Below, in pieces: positions 32,619 through 44,963 of a stretch of DNA of 62,000 nucleotides. Each line of letters opens with the position of its first letter. The stretch's first letter is position 1. Under the pieces are notes generated by a model that saw nothing but the letters and a program-made list of their open reading frames with translations, was not told the origin of the DNA and searched no databases. The position numbers and the translations under genes were made by a program. This stretch comes from Symsagittifera roscoffensis (lineage: Eukaryota > Xenacoelomorpha > Acoela > Convolutidae), in the NCBI RefSeq assembly GCF_963678635.1, contig NW_026971566.1, positions 1-62,000 on the forward strand, read 5' to 3'.

Positions 32619-33699
32619 TGAATTAAAAAACCCAAAAATGATGCTTTTTTGAAGTTTTTTTGTGGGCTTTTTGATCAGAATGATGTTTTTTGAACAGATT
32701 TAATGGTTGAAAAAACAATCGGACTCCAATTACAAATCCGATCCACAGCTTGACGCACTCTAGAATTTACTGCATGAACATTACGGGTTAGTGAATTTTT
32801 CACAGGACCCAAAAATATGTGCTGCAGGAGTGGCTGCTATAGTACACAAAGCAAATCATTTTTTAAATTTTTTTATGCCAAAACTTATAACCATACATTC
32901 TGAAAATCTTACGTTTATTTTTTTGTTCGAAAGGCACCATTTAATTTAGAATACCAAAAAGCATCAGGCTGTCGGATGGCATCTCCATGAGCAATGTCTA
33001 GATAAAATAGACAGCTCGGAGAGGACCGCAAAAATTCTTCAAATACCAAAAACTGAACAAAGAGAAAGAATCTGAAAACATACGCAAATATCACCAATTA
33101 GGTGTTGTCCAACAATCACAACAAGATAACCAAAAATGAACTACAAGAAAGGGATGGAAATTTGCCATAAAGTTCTTAAAAAATCGTTGTTGTCACAAAT
33201 ATAGATAAGTCTTTTCTTATGAAAAAACGATAGCAAAGAGTCATTGGTAGTTTTGTAAACCACAATATCTTTATCCAATTGTAAAAACTAATTATTTAAA
33301 AAAACATTTTTCGGTTTTTTTTTGCTCCCGTAGGAAGAATATTTCTGCCGAGAATTTTTTCTTCTTTTCTGTTATCTCCTGTTCACTTTAATTTTCACGA
33401 AGTTTTTTATTTCCACAAAATCGATTCATAATTTTTTTCAACCCTCACTTTAACAAGTTATTATACATGTAACTCTCGAATCAGACGGAGTTTAGGTTTG
33501 CTCCGAGTATGTTTCAAATTTTCCCAAATTTTAGTTTTAAAAAATTCCACCACACAATTTTTTTGCAGGATTTCTTTTTTTTATAAAGTCCTGTCGCTTT
33601 AACTGTGTCATAGATCAGTACACTACACTGATGTATTGGTTGAATAATCATTCATCATTCTGTATATCTTGTGCAGTGTAAATGTAAATAAATTATCTG
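32619..33699. other. AT-rich spacer between satellite and LINE relic
   Basis: One weak minus-strand exon candidate (32915-33057, separate entry). Otherwise nothing recognised. Confidence 0.4.
32915..33057 (-). CDS. possible minus-strand terminal exon, unrecognised
   Basis: A good acceptor (tttctctttgttcag) is followed by 47 codons and a stop (tail K-L-N-G-A-F-R-T-K-K). The composition looks more protein-like than the surroundings (F-Y-L-D-I-A-H-G-D-A-I-R). No family recognised. It could be a transposon fragment or a chance frame. Confidence 0.25.
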
Positions 33700-35190
33700 A
33701 GTTAATGGATCATCGACTAAGATTTTGCTGACCTTTTCAAAGTTTTTTCGATGTGTTATGAAAATTATTTTTTCATGCCTTACTAGAACTAAAAATTTAT
33801 GGGATCTAGTATTAATATTTTCTTTTTATATTCTGTTAAATTCTCAGTTGGCTGTTGATTCTTGTTTATTTAAAGCTAATCTCCAAAAACCAATTTTCAA
33901 CATTGCTTAAATGAAAGTTCAACTGCTGCTGATTTCATGTTTTAATTGTCGTTTACAATGCACAATGATAATCAAGCAATACCCCTTTACAAAGCGTGCA
34001 GAAGTTTGGAAGATTTAAATCCAGAAAACCCAGGACTAATTCTTGTGGTTACAACATAGTTGATTGTTCGAATGTCAATAATGAATTGGCTTGACTAACA
34101 TACTGTTTGCGAATCTCAAGGTATGACATCAAAAGAATATTATCTTTACGCGTAAACCATAAAGTCTGCTTTTTTCGTACGATTTTGAGATAACCTGTGT
34201 CGAAGGCTTTTATAAGTTCTATGAACCTACACAAGGAGCCACATTTTTTTTTCTAAATCCTCAATTATTTGTTCACTGAGCTCGAAGACATCACCAATTG
34301 AGTTTTGTTAGGAATCCATACTGACATGCTGTTACTTAATCGTATTTTCTCAAAAAAAGTCTCAAGCAAATTTTTTTCAATTTTTAAAGTTTTCCTATTA
34401 TTGGTAGAGTAGAATAGGTCTGTAATTACCACAATCTGTCAATGTGTCTTTTTTTTAGGAATTGGTTGAACTTGATGAGCCTTAAAAGTTCAAAGATATT
34501 TTGATAAAGCCACACATTGGTTAAAAAAAAAACCGATCAGACATACACGGACTAAATTTTTAAATTAGGTTATTACTTTAGTTGCAACAATCAATACGTT
34601 CTTTTTATTGATGTTGTTAATTACTGCCCAAACTTCTTGGAGAGAAAGGTTTTCAAAATTGTTGTATTTTCATTCTAAGAAACTTCTTCTAGTAGTTTTG
34701 GTGCTGTATTACTTTTCAGAAGCTTCTGATCTATTTCAATTAAAAAAAAATTAATTTTTTACGCAGTCGGACTGTTTAGCTTTGAACTCGTTTGTTCTTA
34801 CTTTTTTGATCTCACCTATGATTTTATGACAATTTTTTGAGTTTTTATGCCTCTTGCTTTCAAGTCTTTTTTTCTAGAAAGCGTTTGTTGCTTTTTCGAC
34901 ACAATTTTTTTAATCTTTTTTTGTAACTGGAGTTTGATAAGGTTACAATTATACTTATTATTCAATTTTTTTGTAGGATTTCTTTTTTATCACTTTTAAA
35001 TTTGTTTTGAGCTGTTCTCCAGCTTTTTTAAATATTTTTTTATAAGTAACTGAGGAATATAAGGTGTCACAAGTAGACTGAATCACTAACAGGAGCTGTG
35101 AAAAACAATCATTCCACCTTTTTAACGTAATCATTTCAGAGCTCTGCCAGAGCGCAAAATTGAACTTCAGCAAAATCTGGTTATCCAAAA
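33700..35190 (-). pseudogene. degenerate LINE (non-LTR) reverse transcriptase
   Basis: Read on the minus strand from high to low coordinates, broken frames match non-LTR reverse transcriptase landmarks in order: a basic linker (about 35190-34850), a degraded N-Y-R-P-I-S-L-L-P-x-x-G-K region (about 34430), L-x-K-A-F-D-T followed by S-Y-L-E-x-R-K-Q-Y-V (34234-34060), a P-Q-G-S-x-L-G-like stretch (about 34020) and a thumb motif N-V-E-N-W-F (about 33890). Several stops and frameshifts; the catalytic A-D-D region is not recognisable. Clade (CR1/Jockey-like) uncertain. Confidence 0.65.
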
Positions 35191-35339
35191 GTCCTGATTT
35201 TATTTTTTTAAATAAACGTGTGTCTTAAGTTGGAAAAAGTACTTCAGTTTTTACCGCCTCGTGATCTGATATCGAGTTGTGTTGGAATATGACTATTGAA
35301 AAAAAGAAGAAAAAAAACATCAATGGTTGCTCTCTGCTT
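35191..35339. other. short AT-rich spacer
   Basis: Nothing recognised between the LINE relic and the LTR-like repeat. Confidence 0.4.
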
Positions 35340-38190
35340 TTATCCATGACCAGAACTAAATCATACATGAACTTCGGAATACGCACTGAATTTTGTATGA
35401 ATCAGCGCGCTGTAAATGCCAGATCTGAATCAGCTTAGAATCATCTCTAATACAGCGATGATTTTCAGATATAGTGCTGATTTATCTCTGAAGCAGCACT
35501 GTTTTTCGGAAAACCCTTGTCATTTTGATTTATCCATGATTCCGTGCTAAATGAAACAATCATAGCTGTTTTAGGCCCAGATCAGGGGCCATTTATCCAT
35601 GCTCATTACACTTACAATACTGATTCATGGTATACTGCTGAATCAGCGGTGACTATTCCTGACACTTCAACATGGGTTATCATTTCAGAGGCACAAGCTG
35701 TTCATGAAAAAGCCTTTTGGGTCATTCGCACACGGGCCGAGCAAGTGCAGTTTTTCGACTGAGATTCCACGATCGTGAAGAAATTTTAGTCTTAGCACAA
35801 AACCCAAACATAGCTGATTTGAGACATTCGAAATGTTTGTCGGGTACCTCGTTTTGGGCACGGAGCCCCGATGTGCGGCACAAACTATGTATGAAAAAAT
35901 CTTGTGGTTTATTCGCACCCGGGTCGATGTGCTCGACTTACGTTTCGAATTTGATTGCCAACCAAGTGTAGCACAAAGTCGAAGCATAGCTGATTTTGGT
36001 CGAGACAAAAGGAACGTAAGTGAAACAAACTGTTCGTGAAAAAAAAATGGCGTGGTTTATTCGCACCCGGCTCGAAGTGCTCGATTTAAGTTTAGACTTT
36101 GAAAGTCGAGGAAAGACACTTTTTTGACTAAAATTCCGCGGTCGAGGAAGAATTTAAGTCGAACAAAAACTCGAAATATAGAAAAATTTGGTTGAGACAG
36201 TCGAACTATAAGTCGAACCCTCGGCCCGGGCCTGGGGCCCCGACGTGCAGCAACCACCCGGTTTTTGGGAGAGAGTTATCACTATAAGTGTTTTTACGGT
36301 TCTGCTCTGAAGCATTCTGTTCATAGACTTTTCTGTTCATTGCTTGGCCTTGTAATTCTATTGCGAATGGAAATGAAGACCCCAGAGTTTTTGAAAGTTT
36401 CAGTTTTTCGTATTTCATTGGCGGATGCTCAACAAACCGCCATACATTCAAAGGCGGGCGTTCAAAAGTTCCGAAACTAAAAACTTGTTCAACAGTGCCG
36501 AAGTTTTATGATTTTTGAAATTTCTCAACAAACTTTTTTGGCACCCAGATTGGTCTGCCAAAAACAATCAGCACTGTTTCAGAGTAAAACTAGTGATATA
36601 TTTTACTCAAAACTGTTCCAGGAAAAATCAAGTGAAACAAGAAAAAACTGTACAGTTGCAGTACTGTTGTTTTTATGTCACTGTTTTTGCCCTGGAACAG
36701 TACAATATTTTTTTTTCGAATTACAGATATTCCTCGGCACTGTTGTTCTGCATCTTCCATACCGCCATGGCTTGAGGCCGAAATTACACCATGATTGCGT
36801 AAAGCATGCACATTAACAGAGACAATCTGAATGTCTTTTGCATAATAAAATCAATTTTTTGGGCTGCTGGAATGTTAACATTTTTTTTGGTTTGGTTGAC
36901 CCATCGGCTTGGTGGCCTACCAGTCAAAACATAGCTGCCAAAGCAGTTTAAGGGTAGGATGTTAACTTGGTTGTTCTTTTGAGCTTTTTTCAGCCAATCA
37001 GAATAGAGCATTATACACGCAGCGCTTTGCGTATTTATTTTAAAGGGGATGTTAAGTTGATTCAAAGTTTGTTATGATATATTAAATACTTAGGGTGGCA
37101 GAGGGATTATTAGTTAAAAAAATCTGCACCTTTGATGATTTAGGGTCTTTTCATTTATTCCGCCCAAAATCAATATTACAACACCTTGAACTGTAGTAAC
37201 TACTTCACTTCAATCGGATTGGCTAGAATTACCAAATCGAATTTCAATACCATCTCAAAATGTTTTGTTCACAGTTATAAGTCGACTCGTAAATAAACTC
37301 AACCAAAAATATAGAATGCCTGGAATGCTTAGTAAATTATTCAATTTTTTTCGCAAACAAGGTGCAACATTATATGCAGACCAGAGAAAAAAACGGAAAA
37401 AAGGCACACCAGAAAAAAAAAATAGTTCCAAGAAAAAATGACCCGCTTTATATCTGCTCAAATTTCAGCCCTATTAGAATTCTGCTAATGTGATTACAAT
37501 TGTATTCAGCAAAAAATCACTGCGATCAGTGTCCTTGCTCTCTGTATTCATACATTGAGAAACACAAAATCGCAAAATAAAGAAATGTACGCAAAATAAG
37601 TAAAAAGACCCATACCGCTGCAAAAACAATGTGACTAAAGTGTGTATAGTAGGGAAAACGTAAGGCAAAGAAGTTCTCGAGCTTTAAAAAAAAACATTCT
37701 CTTTCAACGCATGGGATGCTTTTTTCATGGTAAGAAATTTCAGAAGGTCTTATTCCCCTTGACTGATACTCATTACAAACTTGCAAATGGTTCTTATTCA
37801 TGAGAAAAATTTTGAAACCAGTTCAAATCAAGTATTGATTTTTACCACTGTAAAATAATTATAACTAGCCAATCATAATCCATAACTAAAACTTAAGATA
37901 AATTGTAAAGCTGAAACGATTTATAGTTTCAGCCAGAGAACTGATAAAACAGATTGAAATCAGTTGCTTATTTTCTGTTGTCGCAAGGTTAACAGGAGAT
38001 CTAGATCTTTTGAGACTACGAAGTAGAAGATTGAGATTAGGACTGGTATTAGACTAAAAAGTTGCACGATTTGATTCTCCTGGAAATAAGGTAGCGTGAC
38101 CAACAGTCGCTGTGCTTTATGCAAAACTACTCTATGAGAAGGCCACCACGGACCTAGACTCATCTGGTGCGCCGAACGTGTCTCGAGCAG
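35340..38190 (+). repeat. 2.85-kb LTR-like repeat, copy A
   Basis: Homologous over its whole length to 42175-44963, from ttatccaYgac to tctcgagcag, with scattered substitutions and small indels (about 65 bp at about 35574-35640 is missing from copy B). Its last 350 bp are also homologous, more distantly, to 57.3-57.7 kb, where a Gypsy leader and gag follow. It contains degenerate internal repeats with attcgcacccgg and a hairpin gctgaaac...gtttcagc at 37910-37933. Copy A has no gag after it, so it is probably a solo or 3' LTR. Clear TG...CA ends and a target duplication were not found. Confidence 0.65.
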
Positions 38191-38333
38191 TCTTGACCCT
38201 GGATCACAAGGTGCAAGTGCGAGTCACAGTCACTGCATTGTCTTCCTACATCGGAGTGGGAATCAACTTGAGGGCGGCCAAGTGTGCGGCTGCAAAACAG
38301 GCGCTGAAAGACATCAAGAGCAAGGCTGGTTGA
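38107..38333 (+). CDS. Dicer-like C-terminal dsRNA-binding exon fused to LTR sequence
   Basis: Coding from a possible acceptor (gaccaacag|TCGC) to TGA at 38331. Residues encoded by 38191-38333 form the second half of a dsRNA-binding domain: strand K-V-Q-V-R-V-T-V, turn I-G-V-G-I-N, then helix RAAKCAAAKQALKDIK, the A-K-x-A-A-A-x-x-A-L signature. It ends within about ten residues, as Dicer proteins do. Resemblance is closest to the Dicer C-terminal domain; Drosha or another dsRBD protein is possible. The first 26 codons (38112-38190) lie inside repeat copy A, because the same DNA recurs at 44882-44963 and, diverged, at 57593-57672. The exon therefore either took its 5' half from an LTR or starts at 38191 with the LTR supplying the AG (gagcag). 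Upstream exons are not visible. Confidence 0.55.
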
Positions 38334-38561
38334 ATCAGTGAGAACCGAATGGGAGTCAGTCACTTGGCTAAGCAAAAACAATGAACTGATCAAGATTTTA
38401 AATCAATCAGAGCAATGGAACCGATTGAAAGTCTATCAAGAACACTAGTTTTGACGAAGAAATCTCAATTTATATGTTTATATGCTAAGTTGTGCATCTT
38501 CCCATTGATTTGAACAACTGCGTTTCTATGTAAGTGATGCTTTTTGCACGTATAAAATAAA
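38334..38561 (+). terminator. 3'UTR and poly(A) signal of the dsRBD gene
   Basis: About 220 nt of non-repetitive sequence after the stop, ending in AATAAA at 38556-38561. This is the best-placed poly(A) signal after a coding end in the window and argues that the dsRBD exon belongs, or recently belonged, to a transcribed gene. Confidence 0.55.
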
Positions 38562-41295
38562 GCTATTGAAAAATTTGTTAGCAGTCTTTTTTGGCTTTTT
38601 GGTTAGTGAAAATTGATCTCTTTTCTTCTTCCATTCTGGTTTCTCCTATTAACGCATTGGCACCCTTATAAAACTTAATTCGACGGTTAAGCAGTTTTGC
38701 ATCTTGTAAAGATTCCCGCCTTTTGCAAAAGGGGGAATAGTTAGAGAGATCAGCGAAAAGTTGCAAATGATCATCTTTGAAATTGTTGATGATGAATTTT
38801 TTTTATTGTACTGGATTGCCCGTTGATAGGAACTGGCCTGTTGTCAGGTCTTAATTTCAATACCCAAAACATTCAACTACTCTGGTTGCGATGACCATTT
38901 GGGTGAATAGCTAAAACGTCAAACGGGAAGATTGTGATTACTGAGCTGAAAAAATCGTACTACATAAAAATTTGAGAAACTCTGAAAGAAAGTGAGCTGT
39001 AAAACATTAAAGTTCGCTGACATTAAAATAAAACATTCGCCCGAGAAGCCTGTTGTCTAGTTTGAATGGAAAAGTTAAGGGCTCTAGGTGCAAGCAGTTA
39101 GCGATTGCTTAAAGTTTTTTTGTGCTCCCTCGATCTTCGACAAATGAACGTTACAGAGTAATTAAGATGTTGATTTTGTATTTTTGAACATCATGACATT
39201 TGTTTACATGTCATCCGGGCATTATTGATTCGAGCAAAAATTGTAATTTAAAATTTAAAAAAGTAAGTCAATTGATTAGACATTGGTTGTTCGTCAATTT
39301 TTTTAGTCTCAAGATTAATAGGTTTCATTGGCTATGTGTTCACGAGCAGATAAAATTATATCGTCAGAATCCTAAAATTGCTCTAATTTTATAGTTTTAT
39401 GTGCTCACAGTTTCTTATGTTTGAGAGTTTTTAATCCAAATTCCAAACCAAATGTGTGAACCAAGTCAACGAAGAATATAAATCTACAGAAAAGAATTGA
39501 TTATAATGAAAATGGCTTCTGAAGTCTCTTTATTTGATTTAAAGTGGGCTCGTAGTTCGAGAAAAACTGCAGAAAACAAGATTTTATCCATTTAGTTGCC
39601 AGATGGGGACGTTTTTTGATCAATCAAACGGCATGCCTGATCTTTAAAACTGCAAACTATAATGCAATTAAGTGAACAAAGTTTTCGCAATTTAATAAAC
39701 CAAGCCACGTTGCAAATTTTGAAATATTGAGAATTTGGATTTTTGAAGCTAGTACACCATTGTTTAACCAAGCAACAGCCTCGATTTGCCGAAGCCAATC
39801 CGTCTGAAAGCTTACAGTATATCGCTCAAAGGGTGAGTTTTTGATGGAGCTACGCGGCGGTAATTATTTGTGTTGATGGACAAAATGCTTTATCACTTAT
39901 TTCCTTGGGGATTTTTCAGGAAACGTTTTTACTACGTTTTTCAAGTACTAATGAAAAAATTAACTCTTTGGGATCGTAATGGTTTGAACTCTTGGGGAAA
40001 TGGCGTCCGCTCCCTCGCAATCCCTCCTCAGCTAAGTAGCAATAAAGACATTTCACCTGAGTGTAACCTGAGCCTCCTCCTTGAGACTCCTCCTTGATAG
40101 AAATAGGTATAAAGAAAAAGTTTGTGATGATTTTGTATTCTTCAAGAAAGTGTCAACTATATTTTATCAGTTTATATATATTGTGTTTGCTTGGGAGCCA
40201 TTGGTACTGGCCAAGCCCTTGGTGCTGTTAAAGTGAATTAGTACCTGCCAGTGGTGGTCACGTACTCGTGTGATCTAAAACAGCCACTCAACCTTCGAAT
40301 CTAAACTTCAGTTATTCTTATACATTGAAATGTACAGTATTGAATTCTGCGTTTTTCACATGGCGCAGCAAGCAGAATACGGCGCGAGGACGGTGAAAAA
40401 TCCACTCGGAATTACGGCGTTTTGGCCTAGTAAATGCACAGAAGGACCAATGCTGTGGGAGCACTCGATTACTCGTTTTACATGGGGAGTAATAGCGAAA
40501 AATTCCTTTAATACGACGGCATTTTATTTTAATCTGACGTGGAACGCGACGCAAATTTGGAATTTCCACTGGAAGCGAGACCATTGGTTCTGTGGACATC
40601 AAAGGGCAACGGACCAATCACGAGCTGGGGTCAATTTTCTGAAAGAAAAAAAACAGGCCTCCTTCGAAAACTAACTAATCAACAGTTGTTTGACCACAAC
40701 AGGCTAATGTTCTGGTCAACTAAAAACTAGCGGAATAAATGATACCGGTTAAATAAATCGCATTTTAAAAATTAAAATACTTTATTGTACTGTTCTTGGA
40801 AAGAACGACTTGTCGGTGAAAAGCTTAAAATACGCAATAAAAGGCCCCGAAAACTGCATTATGGTTACGAAAGCAAAAGACTGTCGAAGCGATGCGTTCT
40901 AATAAAATAAACTGAAGCCCTTGAATTTAGACGAGTGATACTAGAAGATTTGAACTCAGAATTGGAATAGGATACACCTTAGGAGTTCGAAACCCACTAC
41001 TAGGTGAGAGGCTTTTTGTGTTTAATCTCAAAAATGCTCTTCATTGGGTTTTTATTTAAAAGGCACTCATTTTGATATTCAAAACGGAAAGACGCGATCT
41101 TTGGGATGGGGGTGGGGGTTGTTTCACAAACACTGCGGTTGTCCGATTAGCATTTTCCCATACTTTTGATGCAGGCAATTGCAACAATCAGTGCGGACGT
41201 ATGCTTAGCGTTTTTCCATACATTTGATGCAGGCAATTGTATGATAAGCATTTTCGGTTGGGGAAATGTAAGAAAAGCATTTTCGGTTTATAGAG
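38562..41295. other. intergenic, no recognised gene
   Basis: AT-rich with a slightly GC-richer island at about 40318-40700 where both strands have open frames of about 100 codons; neither has splice sites or a motif I recognise. Tandem-like CAATTG/CATTTT words occur near 41150-41280. Confidence 0.4.
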
Positions 41296-41354
41296 GTCAA
41301 CCCGGGGTCACATTACCTTTCCAGGCCTTTTTGTTGGTTTCAATCGGTTTTTTT

Positions 41355-41548
41355 ATAAGACCGCTCAAAAATCGTTTAAAAACCGCTCAAATCTTGCTTG
41401 AAAAACCGTTCAAAAGTCACCGCAAGAAATGAGCGGTTTTTTAAGCAAGATTTGAGCAGTTTTTCCGAAAAAACCGCTCAAACCGCTCAAATCTTGCTGA
41501 AAAACCGCTCAAACCGCTCATATCTTGAGCGGTTTTTGAGCGGGATCT
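41355..41548. repeat. AACCGCTCAAATCTTG direct and inverted repeat cluster
   Basis: The word ACCGCTCAA occurs repeatedly in direct orientation (about 41360, 41382, 41473, 41482, 41505, 41513). Its inverse GAGCGGTTTT occurs at about 41431, 41527 and 41537. The segment 41380-41409 can pair with 41431-41463 over about 30 bp around a loop of about 21 nt. The block as a whole is a compound fold-back structure. Confidence 0.75.
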
Positions 41549-42174
41549 CGACCCGGGACGTAAATCGGTGCCAAAAAAGCGGGTAAAGTTTGCAGTAGCG
41601 TTTGAAATCTAACCACCCTTTCTACTAAAAAAAAGGAAAAATTGGCAACAAACTACAAACAAAACTCAATCTGTTTTTAGCATCAAACCGTCTTTTGCTG
41701 CAACTTTTTGGCGCCAAAACGTCGTCTTGTTGAATTTTTTTGGGGCTGTAAGTTTCAGGCGAATTTTTTTCCGGCAAAAACTACAATTGTTTCCGGGAAA
41801 ATTTAAGCTAGAAGTTGAGGTGGCGACGCATCTAATTGCCAAAATCCAACCACATTCAAAACCATCATGAGCTAATTTAACATTTACAATTGTTGAAAAA
41901 TGTAGAATTCATGAAAAAAACTTAATTTTCAAATTTTTTTATGGCTATGGGAGATTTTGCTTTATTTTAGATGCAATGCGGACAAAAATTGTTATGATAT
42001 TTAATAACAAGTATAATTTATTACCCTATAGAGATTGGAGAACAGTGTAAGAAAAGAACGGTCCCAAAGCAGGAAAAGACTAAGACATAGCGATATATCT
42101 GATACAATAAGGTGCTTCCCGGGTTGACGTCGCAGAGATAGTTATCACTAGTTTCAGCCGTGATCACTGGCCAC
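41549..42174. other. AT-rich spacer before LTR copy B
   Basis: Nothing coding. A cccgggttgacg word at 42118 is the inverse of a word at about 41297 (gtcaacccggg), perhaps marking the ends of an unidentified insert. Confidence 0.35.
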
Positions 42175-44963
42175 TTATCCACGACTAGAACTAAATCATA
42201 CATGAATTTCGGAATACGCACTGAATTTTGTATGAATCAGCATGCTGTAAATGCCAGATCTGAATCAGCACTGAATCATCTCTAATACAGCGATGATTTT
42301 CAGATATAGTGCTGATTTATCTCTGAAGCAGCACTGCTTTTCGGAAAAACCCTTGTCATTTTGATTTATCCATGACTCCGTGCTAAATAAAACAATGAAA
42401 CAACCATAGCATATTGCTGAATCAGCGGTGACTAATCCTGACACTTCAACATGGGTTATCATTTCAGAGAAACAAGCTGTTCATGAAAAAACCTTTTGGG
42501 TCATTCGCACACGGGCTGAGCAAGTGCAGTTTTTTGACTGAAATTCCGCGGTCGTGAAGAAATTTTAATCTTAGCACAAAACCCAAACATAGCTGATTTT
42601 GGTTCGAAATTCGAAATGTTTGTCTGGTACCTCGTATTGGGCACGGAGCCCCGATGTGCGGCACAAACTATGTAAGCAAAAATTGTGTGGTTTAATCGCA
42701 CCCGGATCGATGTGCTCGACTTATGTTTCGAATTTGATTGCCAAACAAGTTAAGTTTTTTGGCTCAGCTTAGAAGCAACTTTAGGTCGAGCACAAAGTCG
42801 AAACAAAGCTGATTTTGGTCGAGACAGAAGGAACGTAAGTGAAACAAACTGTTCAAAAAAAAGTCGTGGTTTATTCGCACCCGGCTCGAAGTGCTCGATT
42901 TAAGTTTAGACTTTGAAAGTCGAGGAAAGGCACTTTTTCGACTGAAATTCCGCGGTCGAGGAAGAATTTAATTCGAAACGAAAGTTGAAATATAGGTAAT
43001 TTTGTTTGAGACAGTCGAACTATAAGTCGAACGCTCGACCCGGGTCTGGAGCCCCGACGTGCGGCAACCACCCGGTCTTTGGGAGAGAGTTATCACTATA
43101 AGTGTTATTACGGTTCTGCTCAGATGCATTCTGTTCATAGACTTTTCTGTTCATTTGTAATTCTATTTCTGTTCATTCTGCTTGGTCTTGTAACTCTATT
43201 GCGAAATCTATTGCGAAGGCGGGCGTTCAAAAGTACCGAAACTAAAAACTTGTTCAACAGTGCCGAAGTTTTATGATTTTTGAGATTTCTCAACAAACTT
43301 TTTTTGGCACCCCAGATTGGTCTGCCAAAAATAATCAGCACTGTTTCAGAGTAAAACTAGTGATATATTTTACTCAAAACTGTTCCAGGAAAAATCTAGT
43401 GAAACAAGAAAAAACTGTACAGTTGCAGTACTGTTGTTTTTATGTCACTGTTTTTGTCCTGGAACAGTACAATATTTTTTTTCGAAATACAGATATTCCT
43501 CGGCACTGTTGTTCTGCATCTTCCATACCGCCATGGCTTGAAGCCGAAATTACACCATGAATGCGTAAATCATGCACTTTAACAGAGACAATCTGAATGT
43601 CTTTTGCATAACAAAATCAATTTTTTGGGCTGCTGGAATGTTAACATTTTTTTTTGGTTTGGTTGACCCATCGGCTTGGTGGCCTACCAGTCAAAACATC
43701 GCTGCCAAAGCAGCTAAGGGGTAGGATATTAACTTGATTGCTCTTTTGAACTTTTCAGCCAATCAGAATAGAGCATTATACACGCAGCGCTAAGCATATT
43801 TATTTTAAAGGGGATGTTAAGTTGATTCTAAGTTTGTTATGTTATATTAAATACTTAGGGTGGCGAAGGGACTATTAGTTAAGAAACATCTGCATCTTTG
43901 ATGAGTTGGAGTCTTTTTAATTATTCCGCCCAAAATCAATATTACAACATCTTGAAATGTAGTAACTACTTTACTTCAATCGGATTGGCTAGAATTAACA
44001 AATCGAACTTCAACACCATCTCAAAATGTTTTGTTCACAGTTATAAGCCGACTCTTAAATAAACCGGCTCAACCAAAAATATAGAATGCTTAGGATGCTT
44101 ATTTAAATGTTCAATTTTTTTTCGCAAATAAGGTGCAACATTTTATGCAGACCAGAGAAAAAACGGTTAAAAGGCACACCAGAAAAAAATAGTTCCAGGA
44201 AAAAATGACCCGCTTTATATCTGCTCATATTTCAGCCCTGTTAGAAATCAGCTAATGTGATTACAATTGTATTCAGCAAAAAATGACTGCGATCAGTGTA
44301 CTTGCTCTCTGCATTCATACATTGAGAAACACAAAATCGCAAAATAAAGAAATTTACGCAAAATAAGTAAAAAGACCCATACCGCTGCAAAAACAATGTG
44401 ACTAAAGTGTGTATATTAGGGAAAATGTATGCCGAAGAAATTCTCGAGCTACAAAAAAAAACATTCTCTTTCAACGCATGGGAGGCCTTTTGCATGGTAA
44501 GAAATTTCAAAAGGTCTTATTCCCTTTGACTGATACTCATTACAAACTTGCAAATGGTTAACATTCATGAGAAATTTTTTGAAACCAGTCCAAATCAAGT
44601 ATTGATTTTTACCACTGTAAATCAATTAAAAATAGCCAATCATGACCCATTACTAAAACTTAAGATAAATTGTAAAGCTGAAACGATTCATAGTTTCAGC
44701 CACAGAACTGATAAAACTGATTGAAATCAGTTGCTTTTTCTCTATTCTAACTTCGCAAGATTACAAGTAAAATCTAGATCTTTTGAGACTAGGAAGTAGA
44801 AGATTAAGATTGAGACTGGTATTAGACCAAGAAGTTGCACGAATCTATTCTCCCGAAAATAAGATAGCGTGACCAGCAGTCGGTGTGCTTTATGCAAAAC
44901 TACTCTATGAGAAGGCCACCACGGACCTAGACTCATCTGGTGCGCCAAATGTGTCTCGAGCAG
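42175..44963 (+). repeat. 2.79-kb LTR-like repeat, copy B (5' LTR of a Gypsy-type relic)
   Basis: Homologous to copy A. Here the homology ends at tctcgagcag and a leader and gag remnants follow, so B is read as the 5' LTR. It carries the same hairpin (gctgaaac/gtttcagc, about 44690) and a short disrupted version of the 26-codon segment that is open in copy A. Confidence 0.65.

Noticed and set aside
40318-40674. Overlapping frames of about 100 codons on both strands as a gene
   Set aside because: No motif, no splice sites, and both strands are equally open, which points to composition rather than coding.
40920-41015. Possible tRNA-like sequence (gagttcgaaaccc with an upstream tagacgagtg)
   Set aside because: The box A match is poor and no stems pair, so there is insufficient support even for a SINE head.
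35340-44963. Copies A and B as the two LTRs of one element
   Set aside because: The 4 kb between them holds a dsRBD exon with 3'UTR and no gag/pol, whereas B is itself followed by a leader and gag. They are better read as separate LTR copies.
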